Notes under the pieces: generated by a model
The model's database searches: none
Seen by the model: only the letters and a program-made list of their open reading frames with translations
Told to the model about the DNA's origin: nothing
Part shown: one piece after another, positions 44,719-56,130 of the stretch
How positions within the stretch are numbered: position 1 is the first letter of the stretch
How the letters are laid out: every line of letters starts with the position of its first letter
Assembly: GCF_000969605.1 (NCBI RefSeq)
Contig: NZ_JZUE01000003.1
Span: forward strand, 186,001-250,000
DNA length: 64,000 nt
Origin: Aquincola tertiaricarbonis
GTDB taxonomy: Bacteria > Pseudomonadota > Gammaproteobacteria > Burkholderiales > Burkholderiaceae_C
Reading direction: 5' to 3'
Program-made: the position numbers and the translations under genes

Positions 44719-46191
44719 TTATTTCTGGATATCGCCCAGGCAGAGGTACTTCACCTCCACATAGTCGTCGATGCCGTGGTGCGAGCCCTCGCGGCCCAGG
44801 CCCGACTGCTTCACGCCGCCGAAGGGCACCTCGGCGGTGGAGATGAGGCCGGTGTTGATGCCCACCATGCCGTACTCCAGCGCCTCGCCGACGCGGAAGA
44901 TGCGGCCCACGTCGCGGCTGTAGAAGTAGCTGGCCAGGCCGAACTCGGTGTTGTTGGCCAGCGCGATGGCCTCGGCCTCGGTCTTGAAGGTGAACACCGG
45001 CGCCACCGGGCCGAAGGTTTCCTCGCGGGCGCACAGCATGTCCTGCGTGGCATGGGCCAGCACCGTGGGCTCGTAGAAGCGGTCGCCGGTCTTCCTGCCG
45101 CCGGTGAGCACCGCCGCGCCCTTGGCCAGCGCGTCGGCCACGTGGGCCTCGATCTTGGTCACGGCCTTGTCCTCGATCACCGGGCCGATGGTCACGCCGG
45201 CCTCGAAGCCGTTGCCCACCTTCAGGCCCTTGACCTTCTCGGTGAACTTGGCGATGAAGGCGTCGTACACCGTGTCCTGCACGTACAGGCGGTTGGCGCA
45301 CACGCAGGTCTGGCCGGCATTGCGGTACTTGCTGGCGATGGCGCCTTCCACCGCGCTGTCCAGGTCGGCATCGTCGAACACGATGAAGGGCGCATTGCCG
45401 CCCAGTTCCAGGCTCAGCTTCTTGATGGTAGGTGCGCATTGCGCCATCAGGATGCGGCCCACCGGCGTGCTGCCGGTGAACGACAGGTGGCGCACCAGGT
45501 CGCTCTTGCACAGCACCTGGCCCACCTCGGAGGAACGGGTGCTGGTGACGACGTTGAGCACGCCGGCCGGCATGCCGGCGCGCTGCGCCAGCTCGGCCAC
45601 CGCCAGCGCGGACAGCGGCGTGAGCTCCGCCGGCTTGATGACCACCGGGCAGCCTGCGGCCAGGGCCGGCGCCACCTTGCGCGTGATCATGGCGATGGGG
45701 AAGTTCCACGGCGTGATGGCCGCGCACACGCCCACCGGCTGCTTGATGACCAGGTAGCGCTTGCCGTTGTCGGTGGTGGGGATGGTCTCGCCGTACACCC
45801 GCTTGGCTTCTTCGGCAAACCACTCGATGAAGCTGGCGCCGTAGGCCACCTCGCCCTTGGCCTCGGCCAGCGGCTTGCCCTGCTCGGCCGTCATGATGCG
45901 GCCCAGGTCGTCGGTGTGCTGGATGATGAGCTGGTACCAGCGCTGCAGGATGGCGGCGCGCTCCTTGGCGGTCTTGGCGCGCCAGGCCGGCCAGGCCTTG
46001 TTGGCGGCGGCGATGGCGGCTTCGGTGTCCTCGGCGCCCAGGTCGGCCACGTCCGCCAGCTTGGCGCCGGTGGCCGGGTCGGTGACATCGAAGCGGCTGC
46101 TGCCGGCCACCCACTGCCCGTCGATCAGCGCGTCCGTCTTGAGCAGCGTGGCATCGGCCAGCGCCGCCAGCGGGGAGGTCTTCATGTCCAT
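44719..46191 (-). CDS. gabD: Succinate-semialdehyde dehydrogenase (NADP-dependent)
   Basis: This 490-residue aldehyde dehydrogenase oxidises succinate semialdehyde to succinate. The catalytic cysteine is Cys296 in NAGQTCVCANR. The Glu-containing motif LELGGNAPFIVFDDADLD and the nucleotide loop FTGSTPVGRILM are present. The DGQWVAGSSRFDVTDPATG start is GabD-like. It is the last gene of the operon that begins with gabT. It completes GABA breakdown to the TCA cycle. lpxO lies 33 bp further down. Confidence 0.95.
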   Translation of the reverse strand: MDMKTSPLAALADATLLKTDALIDGQWVAGSSRFDVTDPATGAKLADVADLGAEDTEAAIAAANKAWPAWRAKTAKERAAILQRWYQLIIQHTDDLGRIMTAEQGKPLAEAKGEVAYGASFIEWFAEEAKRVYGETIPTTDNGKRYLVIKQPVGVCAAITPWNFPIAMITRKVAPALAAGCPVVIKPAELTPLSALAVAELAQRAGMPAGVLNVVTSTRSSEVGQVLCKSDLVRHLSFTGSTPVGRILMAQCAPTIKKLSLELGGNAPFIVFDDADLDSAVEGAIASKYRNAGQTCVCANRLYVQDTVYDAFIAKFTEKVKGLKVGNGFEAGVTIGPVIEDKAVTKIEAHVADALAKGAAVLTGGRKTGDRFYEPTVLAHATQDMLCAREETFGPVAPVFTFKTEAEAIALANNTEFGLASYFYSRDVGRIFRVGEALEYGMVGINTGLISTAEVPFGGVKQSGLGREGSHHGIDDYVEVKYLCLGDIQK

Positions 46192-46209
46192 GAGGTTCCT
46201 TCGATTTCT

Positions 46210-47028
46210 TCAGCGCCGCCGGCCACGCAGCCATTCCAGCGCCAGCAGCAGGCTGGTGGTGAACAGGATGAGCAGCGTGGCCACCGCGGCAATGGTGGGG
46301 GAAATATTCTCGCGGATGCCGTTGAACATCTGCCGCGGCAAGGTCAACTGCTCCGGGCCGGCCAGGAACAGGGCCACTACCACCTCGTCGAACGAGGTGG
46401 CGAAGGCGAACAGCGCGCCCGAGACCACGCCCGGCGCGATCACCGGCAGCGTGATGCGGAAGAAGGTGCGCACCGGCGTCTCGCCCAGCCCCAGGCTGGC
46501 CTTGACCAGGTTGTGGTCGAAGCCCTGCAGCGTGGCCAGCACCGTGGTGAGCACGAACGGCGCGCCCAGCGCCGCATGCACCACGATCAGCCCGGTGTAG
46601 CTGTCGGCCAGGCCCAGCGGCGCGAAGAACAGGTAGGTGCTGACGCCCACCACCACGATGGGCACCACCATCGGCGCGATGAGCAGGCTCATCAGCAGGC
46701 CCTTGAACGGGAAGCTGGTGCGCGCCAGGCCCACCGCGGCGATGGTGCCCAGCACCGTGGCGATCAGCGTGGCCGCGGGCGCGACGATGAAGCTGTTCTT
46801 CGCGGCGCGGGCCCACTCTTCGGATCCGAACAGGTTCTCGTACCACTTGAGCGACCAGCCGTGGATGGGGTAGACGAGGAACGAGCTCTCGCTGAACGAC
46901 AGCGGCATGATGACCAGGATGGGCGCCAGCAGGTACGCCAGCACCGCCACGCAGAACAAGCGCACGGCCCACCAGCCCGCCTTGTCGAGCGGGGTGGCAT
47001 AGGCAGGAAACACCGGCAGCAGCTTCAT
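46210..47028 (-). CDS. ABC transporter permease, PotC-like
   Basis: This 272-residue inner-membrane permease has six hydrophobic segments and the MetI-type EAA loop LGLGETPVRTFFRITLP. It resembles the second permease of polyamine/opine-type importers (PotC/PotI). Start: MKLLPVFPAYATPLD. It pairs with the PotB-like permease, whose stop is 4 bp before it, and with the ATPase and binding protein further up. The substrate is probably GABA, putrescine or a related amine, judged from gabT/gabD. Confidence 0.93.
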   Translation of the reverse strand: MKLLPVFPAYATPLDKAGWWAVRLFCVAVLAYLLAPILVIMPLSFSESSFLVYPIHGWSLKWYENLFGSEEWARAAKNSFIVAPAATLIATVLGTIAAVGLARTSFPFKGLLMSLLIAPMVVPIVVVGVSTYLFFAPLGLADSYTGLIVVHAALGAPFVLTTVLATLQGFDHNLVKASLGLGETPVRTFFRITLPVIAPGVVSGALFAFATSFDEVVVALFLAGPEQLTLPRQMFNGIRENISPTIAAVATLLILFTTSLLLALEWLRGRRR

Positions 47029-47032
47029 CGCA

Positions 47033-48283
47033 TCAACCCAGGCTCAGTTCGGTGCTGGTGATGCGGCGGTACACCGCGTACAGCACCAGGGTGGCGGCCA
47101 GCAGCAGCGCGCCCAGCGCGCAGGCCATGCCCCAGTTCACGTTCACGTTGGTGTACTGGGCGATGTAGTAGCTCAGCATCTGGTCGTCGGGGCCGCCCAG
47201 CAGCGCGGGCGTCACGTAGTAGCCGATGGCCAGGATGAACACCAGCAGTGCGCCGGCGCCGATGCCCGGGTAGGTCTGCGGCACGTATACCCGGAAGAAG
47301 GCGGCCAGCGGCGGGCTGCCCATCGACACTGCGGCCCGCTGGTAGGTGGGCGGCACGCTCTTCATCACGCTGTACAGCGGCAGGATCATGAAGGGCAGCA
47401 GGATGTGTGTCATCGACACCAGCACGCCGGTGCGGTTGAACAGCAGCTGCAGCGGCTGGTCGATCACATGCAGCGCGGCCAGCGCATGGTTGACCAGCCC
47501 TTCGGACTGCAGCAGCACGATCCAGGCGGCCATGCGCACCAGGATGCTCGTCCAGAAGGGCACCAGCACCAGGATCATCAGCACATTGGCCTGGCGGGCG
47601 CTGAGCGTGCTCAGCCACCAGGCCAGCGGATAGCCCAGCGCCAGGCACAGCAGGGTGACGATGAAGCTGATCTGGAAGGTGCGCAGCAGGATGCCGCCGA
47701 AGGCGCGCTGCTCGGGCGCCATGCGTTCCACCTGGCCGGCCGCGTCGCGCTGCAGGTCCACCGAGGCCAGCAGGTAGTCGGGGGTCCAGCGCGCGCCGTT
47801 CTTGGCGATGGCCTGCCAGTACTTGGCTTCGCCCCAGCGTTCGTCGATGGCCAGCAGCGCGGCACGGGCGTCGCCGCCGGCCGGCAGCGGCATGGCGCGG
47901 TAGGTGTTCATCACCAGGGAGCGCGCACCGGGCTCGGCGCTGTTGAGCCGCCGGGCCAGCGCGCCGGCATCGGCACGGTCGGGCAGCGCGGCCAGGTCGG
48001 TCGCCACCGCGGCGAAGGCCGCCTCCGGCGGCGGGCCCTCGCGGCTCCAGTCCTCCAGCGCCGCCACCGTGCGCGGCAGCGCGTTGGCCACCTCGGGGTT
48101 CTCGGCCGCCCGCTTCAGCAGGCCGGCGATGGGCACCAGGAAGGTGAGCAGCAGGAACACCAGCAGCGGCAAGGTGAGCGCGAATGCGCGCCACTTGCGC
48201 TGCCGGCCGGCCCGCGCCAGTTGCCGCTGCAGCGATTGCGGATCGGCCGGGCCAGGCAAGGGCAGGGCGGTGGCGGTGCTCAT
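47033..48283 (-). CDS. ABC transporter permease, PotB-like, with large extracytoplasmic insert
   Basis: This is a 416-residue permease, longer than the usual 280-300. After the first membrane segment (LTLPLLVFLLLTFLVPIAGL) comes about 130 residues of hydrophilic sequence (residues 60-195). The remaining five segments and the EAA loop (VSMGSPPLAAFFRVYVPQTY) follow. The insert begins KRAAENPEVANALPRTVAAL and contains LNSAEPGARSLVMNTYRAM. It should lie in the periplasm and could touch the binding protein. It is the first permease of the cluster, directly after the binding-protein gene. Confidence 0.92.
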   Translation of the reverse strand: MSTATALPLPGPADPQSLQRQLARAGRQRKWRAFALTLPLLVFLLLTFLVPIAGLLKRAAENPEVANALPRTVAALEDWSREGPPPEAAFAAVATDLAALPDRADAGALARRLNSAEPGARSLVMNTYRAMPLPAGGDARAALLAIDERWGEAKYWQAIAKNGARWTPDYLLASVDLQRDAAGQVERMAPEQRAFGGILLRTFQISFIVTLLCLALGYPLAWWLSTLSARQANVLMILVLVPFWTSILVRMAAWIVLLQSEGLVNHALAALHVIDQPLQLLFNRTGVLVSMTHILLPFMILPLYSVMKSVPPTYQRAAVSMGSPPLAAFFRVYVPQTYPGIGAGALLVFILAIGYYVTPALLGGPDDQMLSYYIAQYTNVNVNWGMACALGALLLAATLVLYAVYRRITSTELSLG

Positions 48284-48304
48284 CTCAACGGGCCGCGGCG
48301 GGCA

Positions 48305-49336
48305 TCAGCGGGTGGACCAGGCGGCGAAGCGCTTTTCCAGGTCCTCGCCCTGGTCGGCCCAGAACTTCAGGTCGAGCTGCAGCGCCTGCTGGGCGTTGGC
48401 CGGCGAGGTGGGCAGGTTGGCCAGCACCGCGGCGTCCAGCTTGGCCAGCGCCTTGTTGTTGGTGGGGCCGTAGGCGATGTGCTTCGCGTACTCGGCCTGT
48501 GCATCGGCGGTGCTGGCGAAGGCGATGAACTTCATCGACGCTTCCTTGTTGGGCGCGCCCTTGGGAATGACCCAGTAGTCCAGGTCGTAGATGCCGCCGG
48601 TCCAGCCGATCTTCAGGTTCTTGCCCTCGCGGTTGGCAGCGTCGATGCGGCCGTTGAACACGGTGCTCACCGCCACGTCGCCGGCGACCAGGAACTGCGG
48701 CGGCTGGGCGCCGGCCTCCCACCACTGGATGTGCGGCTTGAGCTCGCTGAGCTTCTTGAACGCGCGCTCGGCGCCGTCCTTGGTGGCCAGCACCTTGTAC
48801 ACGTCGGCCGGCTTCACGCCATCGGCCATCAGCGCGAATTCCAGGTTGTAGCGCGCGCCCTTGCGCATGCCGCGCTTGCCGGGGATCTTCTTCACGTCCC
48901 AGAAATCGGCCCAGGTCCTGGGGCCTTCCTTGAGCTTGTCGGCATTCCAGGCCATGACCGTGGACCAGACGAACACGCCCACGCCGCACTCGGTGACGGC
49001 CGCGGGCAGGAAGGCTTCCTTGCCACCGAGCCGGGCGTAGTCCATCTTCTCGAACAGGCCTTCGTCGCAGCCGCGGGCGGCGTCGGGCGACTCCACCTCC
49101 ACCACGTCCCAGGTGACCTTCTTCGTCTCGACCATGGCCTTGATCTTGGCCTGCTCGCCGTTGTATTCCACGGCCATCACCTTGGTGCCCGTGGCCTTCT
49201 CGAAGGGCTCGTAGTAAGCCTTCTTCTGCGCATTGGCATTGGCGCCGCCGAAGTTGACGACGGTGAGCTGCTGCTGCGCCAGCGCGGGCAGGGCCAGCAG
49301 GGTGGACAGGGCAAGAACGAGGGACTTCATGTGCAT
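48305..49336 (-). CDS. ABC transporter substrate-binding protein, PotD/PotF-like
   Basis: This 343-residue periplasmic protein has a signal peptide ending ALPALAQ. The mature part shows the polyamine/spermidine-type bacterial solute-binding fold 8: VVNFGGANANAQKKAYYEPF, VEVESPDAARGC, MAWNADKLKEGPRTWADFWD and FNGRIDAANREGK. Its ligand is probably an amine or amino acid used by gabT/gabD. The start may be 49336 (MHMK) or 49330 (MKSL). It lies between the ATPase and permease genes. Confidence 0.93.
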   Translation of the reverse strand: MHMKSLVLALSTLLALPALAQQQLTVVNFGGANANAQKKAYYEPFEKATGTKVMAVEYNGEQAKIKAMVETKKVTWDVVEVESPDAARGCDEGLFEKMDYARLGGKEAFLPAAVTECGVGVFVWSTVMAWNADKLKEGPRTWADFWDVKKIPGKRGMRKGARYNLEFALMADGVKPADVYKVLATKDGAERAFKKLSELKPHIQWWEAGAQPPQFLVAGDVAVSTVFNGRIDAANREGKNLKIGWTGGIYDLDYWVIPKGAPNKEASMKFIAFASTADAQAEYAKHIAYGPTNNKALAKLDAAVLANLPTSPANAQQALQLDLKFWADQGEDLEKRFAAWSTR

Positions 49337-49382
49337 GGTGCGGTTCTCGATGGACGGGGACGGGGATCGGAAGGAAGGCGGC

Positions 49383-50537
49383 TCAGGCGTAGACCCGCGT
49401 GAGTTCGGGCGCGAAGGCCAGCCACACGGTGTCGCCCACGGCCGGGATGGCGGGGGCCGACAGCGGCAGCTTCACGGCCGCTTCCAGCTGCGTGGGGCCC
49501 ACGCCGCACAGCAGCCGCAGGTGGTCGCCGAAGTACACGATGCCGTGCACCTGCGCACGCAGCGTGTTGGCGGCGCCCGCGGCCGGCGGCGTGGCCTGCA
49601 CCGCAATGCGTTCGGGGCGGATGCCCACCATCACCTGGGCGCCGGCGGCGGCCCCGTTGACGTTGATGCCGGTGAGCACGCTGCCATCGGCCAGCACCGC
49701 GCTGCAGTGCGCCGGATGGCCGGACAGCTGGGCGGCCTGCACGGTGGCGGGCAGCATGGTGCCGTCGCCGATGAAGCCGGCCACGAAGCGGTTGGCCGGC
49801 TGCTCGTACATGGTGTCGGCGGGCGCGATCTGCTGGATCACGCCGTTGTTGAACACGGCCACGCGGTCGCTCATGGTCAGCGCCTCGCCCTGGTCGTGGG
49901 TGACGAAGACGAAGGTGACGCCGAGTTGTCTATGCAACTCCTTGAGCTCGATCTGCATGTGCTCGCGCAGCTGCTTGTCGAGTGCGCCCAGTGGCTCGTC
50001 CATCAGCACCAGCTGCGGCTCGAACACCAGCGCACGCGCCAGTGCCACGCGCTGCTGCTGGCCGCCGGACAGCTGCGAGGGATAGCGCCCGGCCATGCCC
50101 TGCAGCCGCACCATGGCCAGCGCCCGTTCCACGCGGGTGGCCTGGTCGGCCTTGGACACGCGCCGCACCGTCAGCGGGTAGGCCACGTTCTCGCCCACCG
50201 TCATGTGCGGGAACAGCGCGTAGTTCTGGAACACCATGCCGAAGTTGCGCTTGTGCGGCGGGGTGCGCGTGATGGGCTTGCGCTCCAGCAGGATCTCGCC
50301 GGCGGTGGGCGATTCGAAGCCGGCCAGCATCATCAGCGTGGTGGTTTTGCCCGAGCCGCTGGGGCCCAGCAGCGTGAGGAACTCGCCCCGCCGGATGTCC
50401 AGGTCGAGCTTGCGCACCACCAGGTTCACGCCGTCGTAGGTCTTCTGCACGCCGACGAAGCTGACCAGCGGCTGGCCGGCGGCGGCAGCGGGTGCAGCGG
50501 CGGCGGCAGGGCGTTCGGCAGACAGGGCGATGCTCAT
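49383..50537 (-). CDS. ABC transporter ATP-binding protein, PotA-like
   Basis: This 384-residue ATPase of a spermidine/putrescine-type importer has Walker A GPSGSGKT at 58-65, the signature LSGGQQQRVALARAL, Walker B LVLMDEPLGALD and a C-terminal TOBE-type regulatory domain from about 290. An alanine-rich 20-residue leader precedes the core. It begins 10 bp after gabT and should drive the two permeases encoded below it. Confidence 0.95.
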   Translation of the reverse strand: MSIALSAERPAAAAAPAAAAGQPLVSFVGVQKTYDGVNLVVRKLDLDIRRGEFLTLLGPSGSGKTTTLMMLAGFESPTAGEILLERKPITRTPPHKRNFGMVFQNYALFPHMTVGENVAYPLTVRRVSKADQATRVERALAMVRLQGMAGRYPSQLSGGQQQRVALARALVFEPQLVLMDEPLGALDKQLREHMQIELKELHRQLGVTFVFVTHDQGEALTMSDRVAVFNNGVIQQIAPADTMYEQPANRFVAGFIGDGTMLPATVQAAQLSGHPAHCSAVLADGSVLTGINVNGAAAGAQVMVGIRPERIAVQATPPAAGAANTLRAQVHGIVYFGDHLRLLCGVGPTQLEAAVKLPLSAPAIPAVGDTVWLAFAPELTRVYA

Positions 50538-50547
50538 GGCCGCCTGC

Positions 50548-51867
50548 TCAGGCCACGGCCGCGAAGCTGTCGGCCAGGATGCGCAGGCCTTCGTCCACCA
50601 GCGCCTCGGAGGCCGTGAGCGGCACCAGGATGCGGATCACGTTGCCGTAGCTGCCGCAGGACAGCAGCACCAGGCCGCGGCGCGCGGCTTCGCGCACCAC
50701 CCGGCCGGTGAGGTCGGCGTCGGGCTGGTGCACATCGCCGCCACGGCCCAACTCCAGCGCCACCATGGCGCCCAGGCCGCGCACGTCCACCACTGCCGGC
50801 ACGTCGGTGGCGATGGCGCGCAGGCCGGCGCGCAGCTGCTCGCCCAGCGCACGGCTGCGCTGCAGCAGCTGCTCGTCCTCGAACACCTCCAGCACCGCCA
50901 GCGCGGCGGCGCAGCCGATCGGGCTGCCGGCATAGGTGCCGCCCAGGCCGCCGGGGCCGGGTGCGTCCATCACGTCGGCGCGGCCGATCACGGCGGAGAT
51001 GGGGAAGCCGCCCGCCATCGACTTGGCGCTGGTGATGAGGTCGGGCGCCACCGGCCACTGCTCGCTGGCGAACCAGGTGCCGGTGCGGCCGGCGCCGGTC
51101 TGTACCTCGTCGGCGATGAGCAGGATGCCGTGCTGGTCGGCCAGCTTCTTCAGCCCGGCCACGAAGGCGGCGGGCGCCTCGTAGAAGCCGCCCTCGCCCT
51201 GCACCGGCTCCACGATGAAGGCGGCCACGCGCTCGGGCTCGATGTCGTTCTTGAACAGCAGCTCCACCGAATGCAGTGCGTCCTCGACGCTCACGCCGTG
51301 CAGCGCGTTGGGGAACAGGGCATGGAACACCTCGCCCGGGAAGGGGCCGAAGCCGGTCTTGTAGGGGGCGACCTTGCCGGTCAGGCCCAGCGTCATCATC
51401 GTGCGGCCGTGGTAGCCGCCGGTGAAGGCGATGACGCCGGGGCGCCTGGTATGGGCGCGGGCGATCTTCACGGCGTTTTCCACGGCTTCGGCACCGGTGG
51501 ACAGGAACAGCGTCTTCTTGGGCGCGGCACCGGGCGCCAGTGCGGCCAGGCGTTCGGCCAGCTCCACGTAGGGTTCATAGGCCACCACCTGGAAGCAGGT
51601 GTGGGTGTAGAGGTCGAGCTGGGCCTTCACCGCCTCGATCACCCGCGGGTGGCAGTGGCCGGTGTTCAGCACCGCGATGCCGCCGGCGAAGTCGATGTAG
51701 CGCTTGCCTTCCACGTCCCAGAACTCGGCGTTCTCGGCGCGGGCGATGAAGATCTCGTGCGCCTGGCCCACGCCGCGGGGCACGGCCGCCCGGCGGCGGG
51801 CCATCAGGTCGGCATTGGTGGCGTGGCCCTGAACCAGGGTTGTCTTCAGGTCAAGTTCGGCGGGCAT
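50548..51867 (-). CDS. gabT: 4-aminobutyrate aminotransferase
   Basis: This 439-residue class III PLP transaminase converts GABA and 2-oxoglutarate to succinate semialdehyde and glutamate. The PLP lysine is Lys282 in DLITSAKSMAGGFP. The DFAGGIAVLNTGHCHP, FTGGYHGRTMMTLGLTG and EVQTGAGRTG segments match GabT. It is the first gene of the operon gabT-potA-potD-potB-potC-gabD and is divergent from a MocR regulator. 5-aminovalerate or putrescine-derived substrates are possible alternatives. Confidence 0.95.
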   Translation of the reverse strand: MPAELDLKTTLVQGHATNADLMARRRAAVPRGVGQAHEIFIARAENAEFWDVEGKRYIDFAGGIAVLNTGHCHPRVIEAVKAQLDLYTHTCFQVVAYEPYVELAERLAALAPGAAPKKTLFLSTGAEAVENAVKIARAHTRRPGVIAFTGGYHGRTMMTLGLTGKVAPYKTGFGPFPGEVFHALFPNALHGVSVEDALHSVELLFKNDIEPERVAAFIVEPVQGEGGFYEAPAAFVAGLKKLADQHGILLIADEVQTGAGRTGTWFASEQWPVAPDLITSAKSMAGGFPISAVIGRADVMDAPGPGGLGGTYAGSPIGCAAALAVLEVFEDEQLLQRSRALGEQLRAGLRAIATDVPAVVDVRGLGAMVALELGRGGDVHQPDADLTGRVVREAARRGLVLLSCGSYGNVIRILVPLTASEALVDEGLRILADSFAAVA

Positions 51868-51947
51868 GTGCTTCTCGCGGCAGGGAGGTCGTCCGTGACT
51901 TTAGGCACGCGGCGTGGCGAATACCATGTACAGCGTGCCACCGCCCG

Positions 51948-52002
51948 CAGTGCACTGTGCTGGCGGTGCACCCCATACACACTGTCCCCAATACGGTGCA
52001 CC
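51948..52002. promoter_or_regulatory. Three GTGCAC palindromes in the gabT/MocR divergent promoter
   Basis: CAGTGCACTG (51948-51957), GGTGCACC (51965-51972) and GGTGCACC (51995-52002) share a GTGCAC core. The last two are exact copies 30 bp apart, nearly three helical turns. They lie in the 135-bp space between gabT and the MocR gene. They are good candidates for the MocR binding sites. The last copy abuts the MocR start codon. Confidence 0.65.
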
Positions 52003-53424
52003 GTGATCACCCTGAATCCTGAATCGCGAACGCCGCTGGTGACGCAGATCGTCGACGGCTTCCGACAACTGATCACCGACCAGACCCTGCGCGGCGGCGC
52101 CAAGCTGCCGTCCATCCGCGCGCTGGCGGCGGCGCATTCCATCAGCGTCTTCACCGTGGTGGAGGCGTATGACCGCCTGGTGGCGCAGGGCTGGGTGGTG
52201 TCGCGGTCGAACGCGGGCTTCTTCGTCAAGCGCCGGGCCACCGATGCGGCCGCGCCGGCCGCCGCGGAGACCGATGTGGCGGACCTGCGCTTCGACGCCC
52301 GCTGGTACCTGCGCCACATCTTCGAGAGCCGCAACCTCGAGCTGAAGCCCGGCTGCGGCTGGCTGCCCAACGGCTGGCTGTTCGAGGAAGGCGTGCGCCG
52401 CAGCCTGCGCCAGCTGGCCAGCGAGGGCGTGGAGCTGGGCGGCTACGGCCTGCCGCACGGCCACATGGCGTTGCGGGTGCTGATCGCCGAATCGCTGGCC
52501 GAGCGGCAGGTCAACGCCAGCGCGGGCGAGGTGCTGCTGACCCAGGGTTCCAGCCAGGCCTTCGACCTGGTGGCGCGGGGCCTGGTGCGCCCCGGCGACA
52601 CGGTGATGGTGGACGAGCCCGGCTATCCGAACCTCATGTTCATGCTGCGCTTCCTGGGCGCGAAGCTGGTCGGCGTGCCGCGTGCGCCGGGCGGCTACGA
52701 CCTGGCGGCCTTCGAGGACCTGCTGCGGGCCCACCGGCCGAAGGTGTTCTTCACCCAGCCGCGGCTGCAGAGCCCGACCAACTCGGTCGCGCCGGTGGCG
52801 CAGCTGTTCCAGCTGCTGAAGCTGGCCGACCAGCACGACCTGACGGTGGTGGAGAACGACATCTACGCCGACCTGGACCCCGAGCAGCGCCCCTCGCTGG
52901 CCAGCCTGGACCAGCTGCGGCGGGTGGTGTACGTGGGCAGCTACTCCAAGACCATCTCGCCCAACATCCGCGTGGGCTACCTGGCCGCCCGCGGCGAGCT
53001 GCTGGAAGACCTGGCGCAGCTGAAGATGGTCTCGGGCCTGACCTCGTCGGACATCACCGAGCGGCTGGCCTTCGGCGCGCTGTGCGAAGGCCGCTGGCGC
53101 AAGCACCTGAAGAGCCTGCGCGACCGGCTGGCGCAGGCCCACGAGGTGGTGGCCCGGCGGCTGACGGAGCTGGGCTTCGAGCTGTTCAGCGAGCCCAAGG
53201 CCGGCATGTACCTGTGGGCCCGCCACCCCGACCTGACGGACTGCATCGACCTCTCGCAGCAGGCGGCGGGCGAGGGCATCCTGCTGGGCCCCGGCCACCT
53301 GTTCCTCGTCGAGCCGCGCCCCACCGGCTGGCTGCGCTTCAACGTGGCCTTCAGCGACGACGAGCGCCTCTACCGTTTCCTCGACCTGCAGATCCGCCTG
53401 CACCACCCGGGTGCCGCGGCCTGA
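52003..53424 (+). CDS. MocR/GabR-family regulator (GntR domain fused to aminotransferase)
   Basis: This 473-residue regulator has an N-terminal GntR winged helix (about 5-75: PLVTQIVDGFRQLITDQTLR, LPSIRALAAAHSISVFTVVE) fused to a class I aminotransferase-like domain. The PLP lysine is Lys316 in GSYSKTISPNIRVG. Such proteins sense an amino acid through PLP and activate a divergent operon, as GabR does for gabTD. The start is the GTG at 52003; no ribosome-binding site is visible, so the message may be leaderless. It is divergent from gabT, its likely target. Confidence 0.93.
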   Translation: MITLNPESRTPLVTQIVDGFRQLITDQTLRGGAKLPSIRALAAAHSISVFTVVEAYDRLVAQGWVVSRSNAGFFVKRRATDAAAPAAAETDVADLRFDARWYLRHIFESRNLELKPGCGWLPNGWLFEEGVRRSLRQLASEGVELGGYGLPHGHMALRVLIAESLAERQVNASAGEVLLTQGSSQAFDLVARGLVRPGDTVMVDEPGYPNLMFMLRFLGAKLVGVPRAPGGYDLAAFEDLLRAHRPKVFFTQPRLQSPTNSVAPVAQLFQLLKLADQHDLTVVENDIYADLDPEQRPSLASLDQLRRVVYVGSYSKTISPNIRVGYLAARGELLEDLAQLKMVSGLTSSDITERLAFGALCEGRWRKHLKSLRDRLAQAHEVVARRLTELGFELFSEPKAGMYLWARHPDLTDCIDLSQQAAGEGILLGPGHLFLVEPRPTGWLRFNVAFSDDERLYRFLDLQIRLHHPGAAA

Positions 53425-53442
53425 ACGGATAAAATTTACAAG

Positions 53443-56091
<2,649 letters not shown>

Positions 56092-56100
56092 GGTCGACAC

Positions 56101-56130
56101 GCGGCGCCCCGGCTGTCAGCCGGGCGCCGC
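56101..56130 (+). terminator. Bulged GC-rich hairpin between convergent alaS and hydrolase
   Basis: GCGGCGC and CCGGCT pair with AGCCGG and GCGCCGC around GTC, with one bulged C. The hairpin starts 9 bp past the alaS stop and overlaps the end of the convergent hydrolase gene. The following bases (TTCCCG) are a poor T tract, so it may act in both directions or only slow polymerase. Confidence 0.5.

Noticed and set aside
51921-51926. A GabR-type ATACCA site upstream of gabT
   Set aside because: Only one copy is present. GabR needs two direct repeats at fixed spacing, and the GTGCAC palindromes are a stronger candidate.
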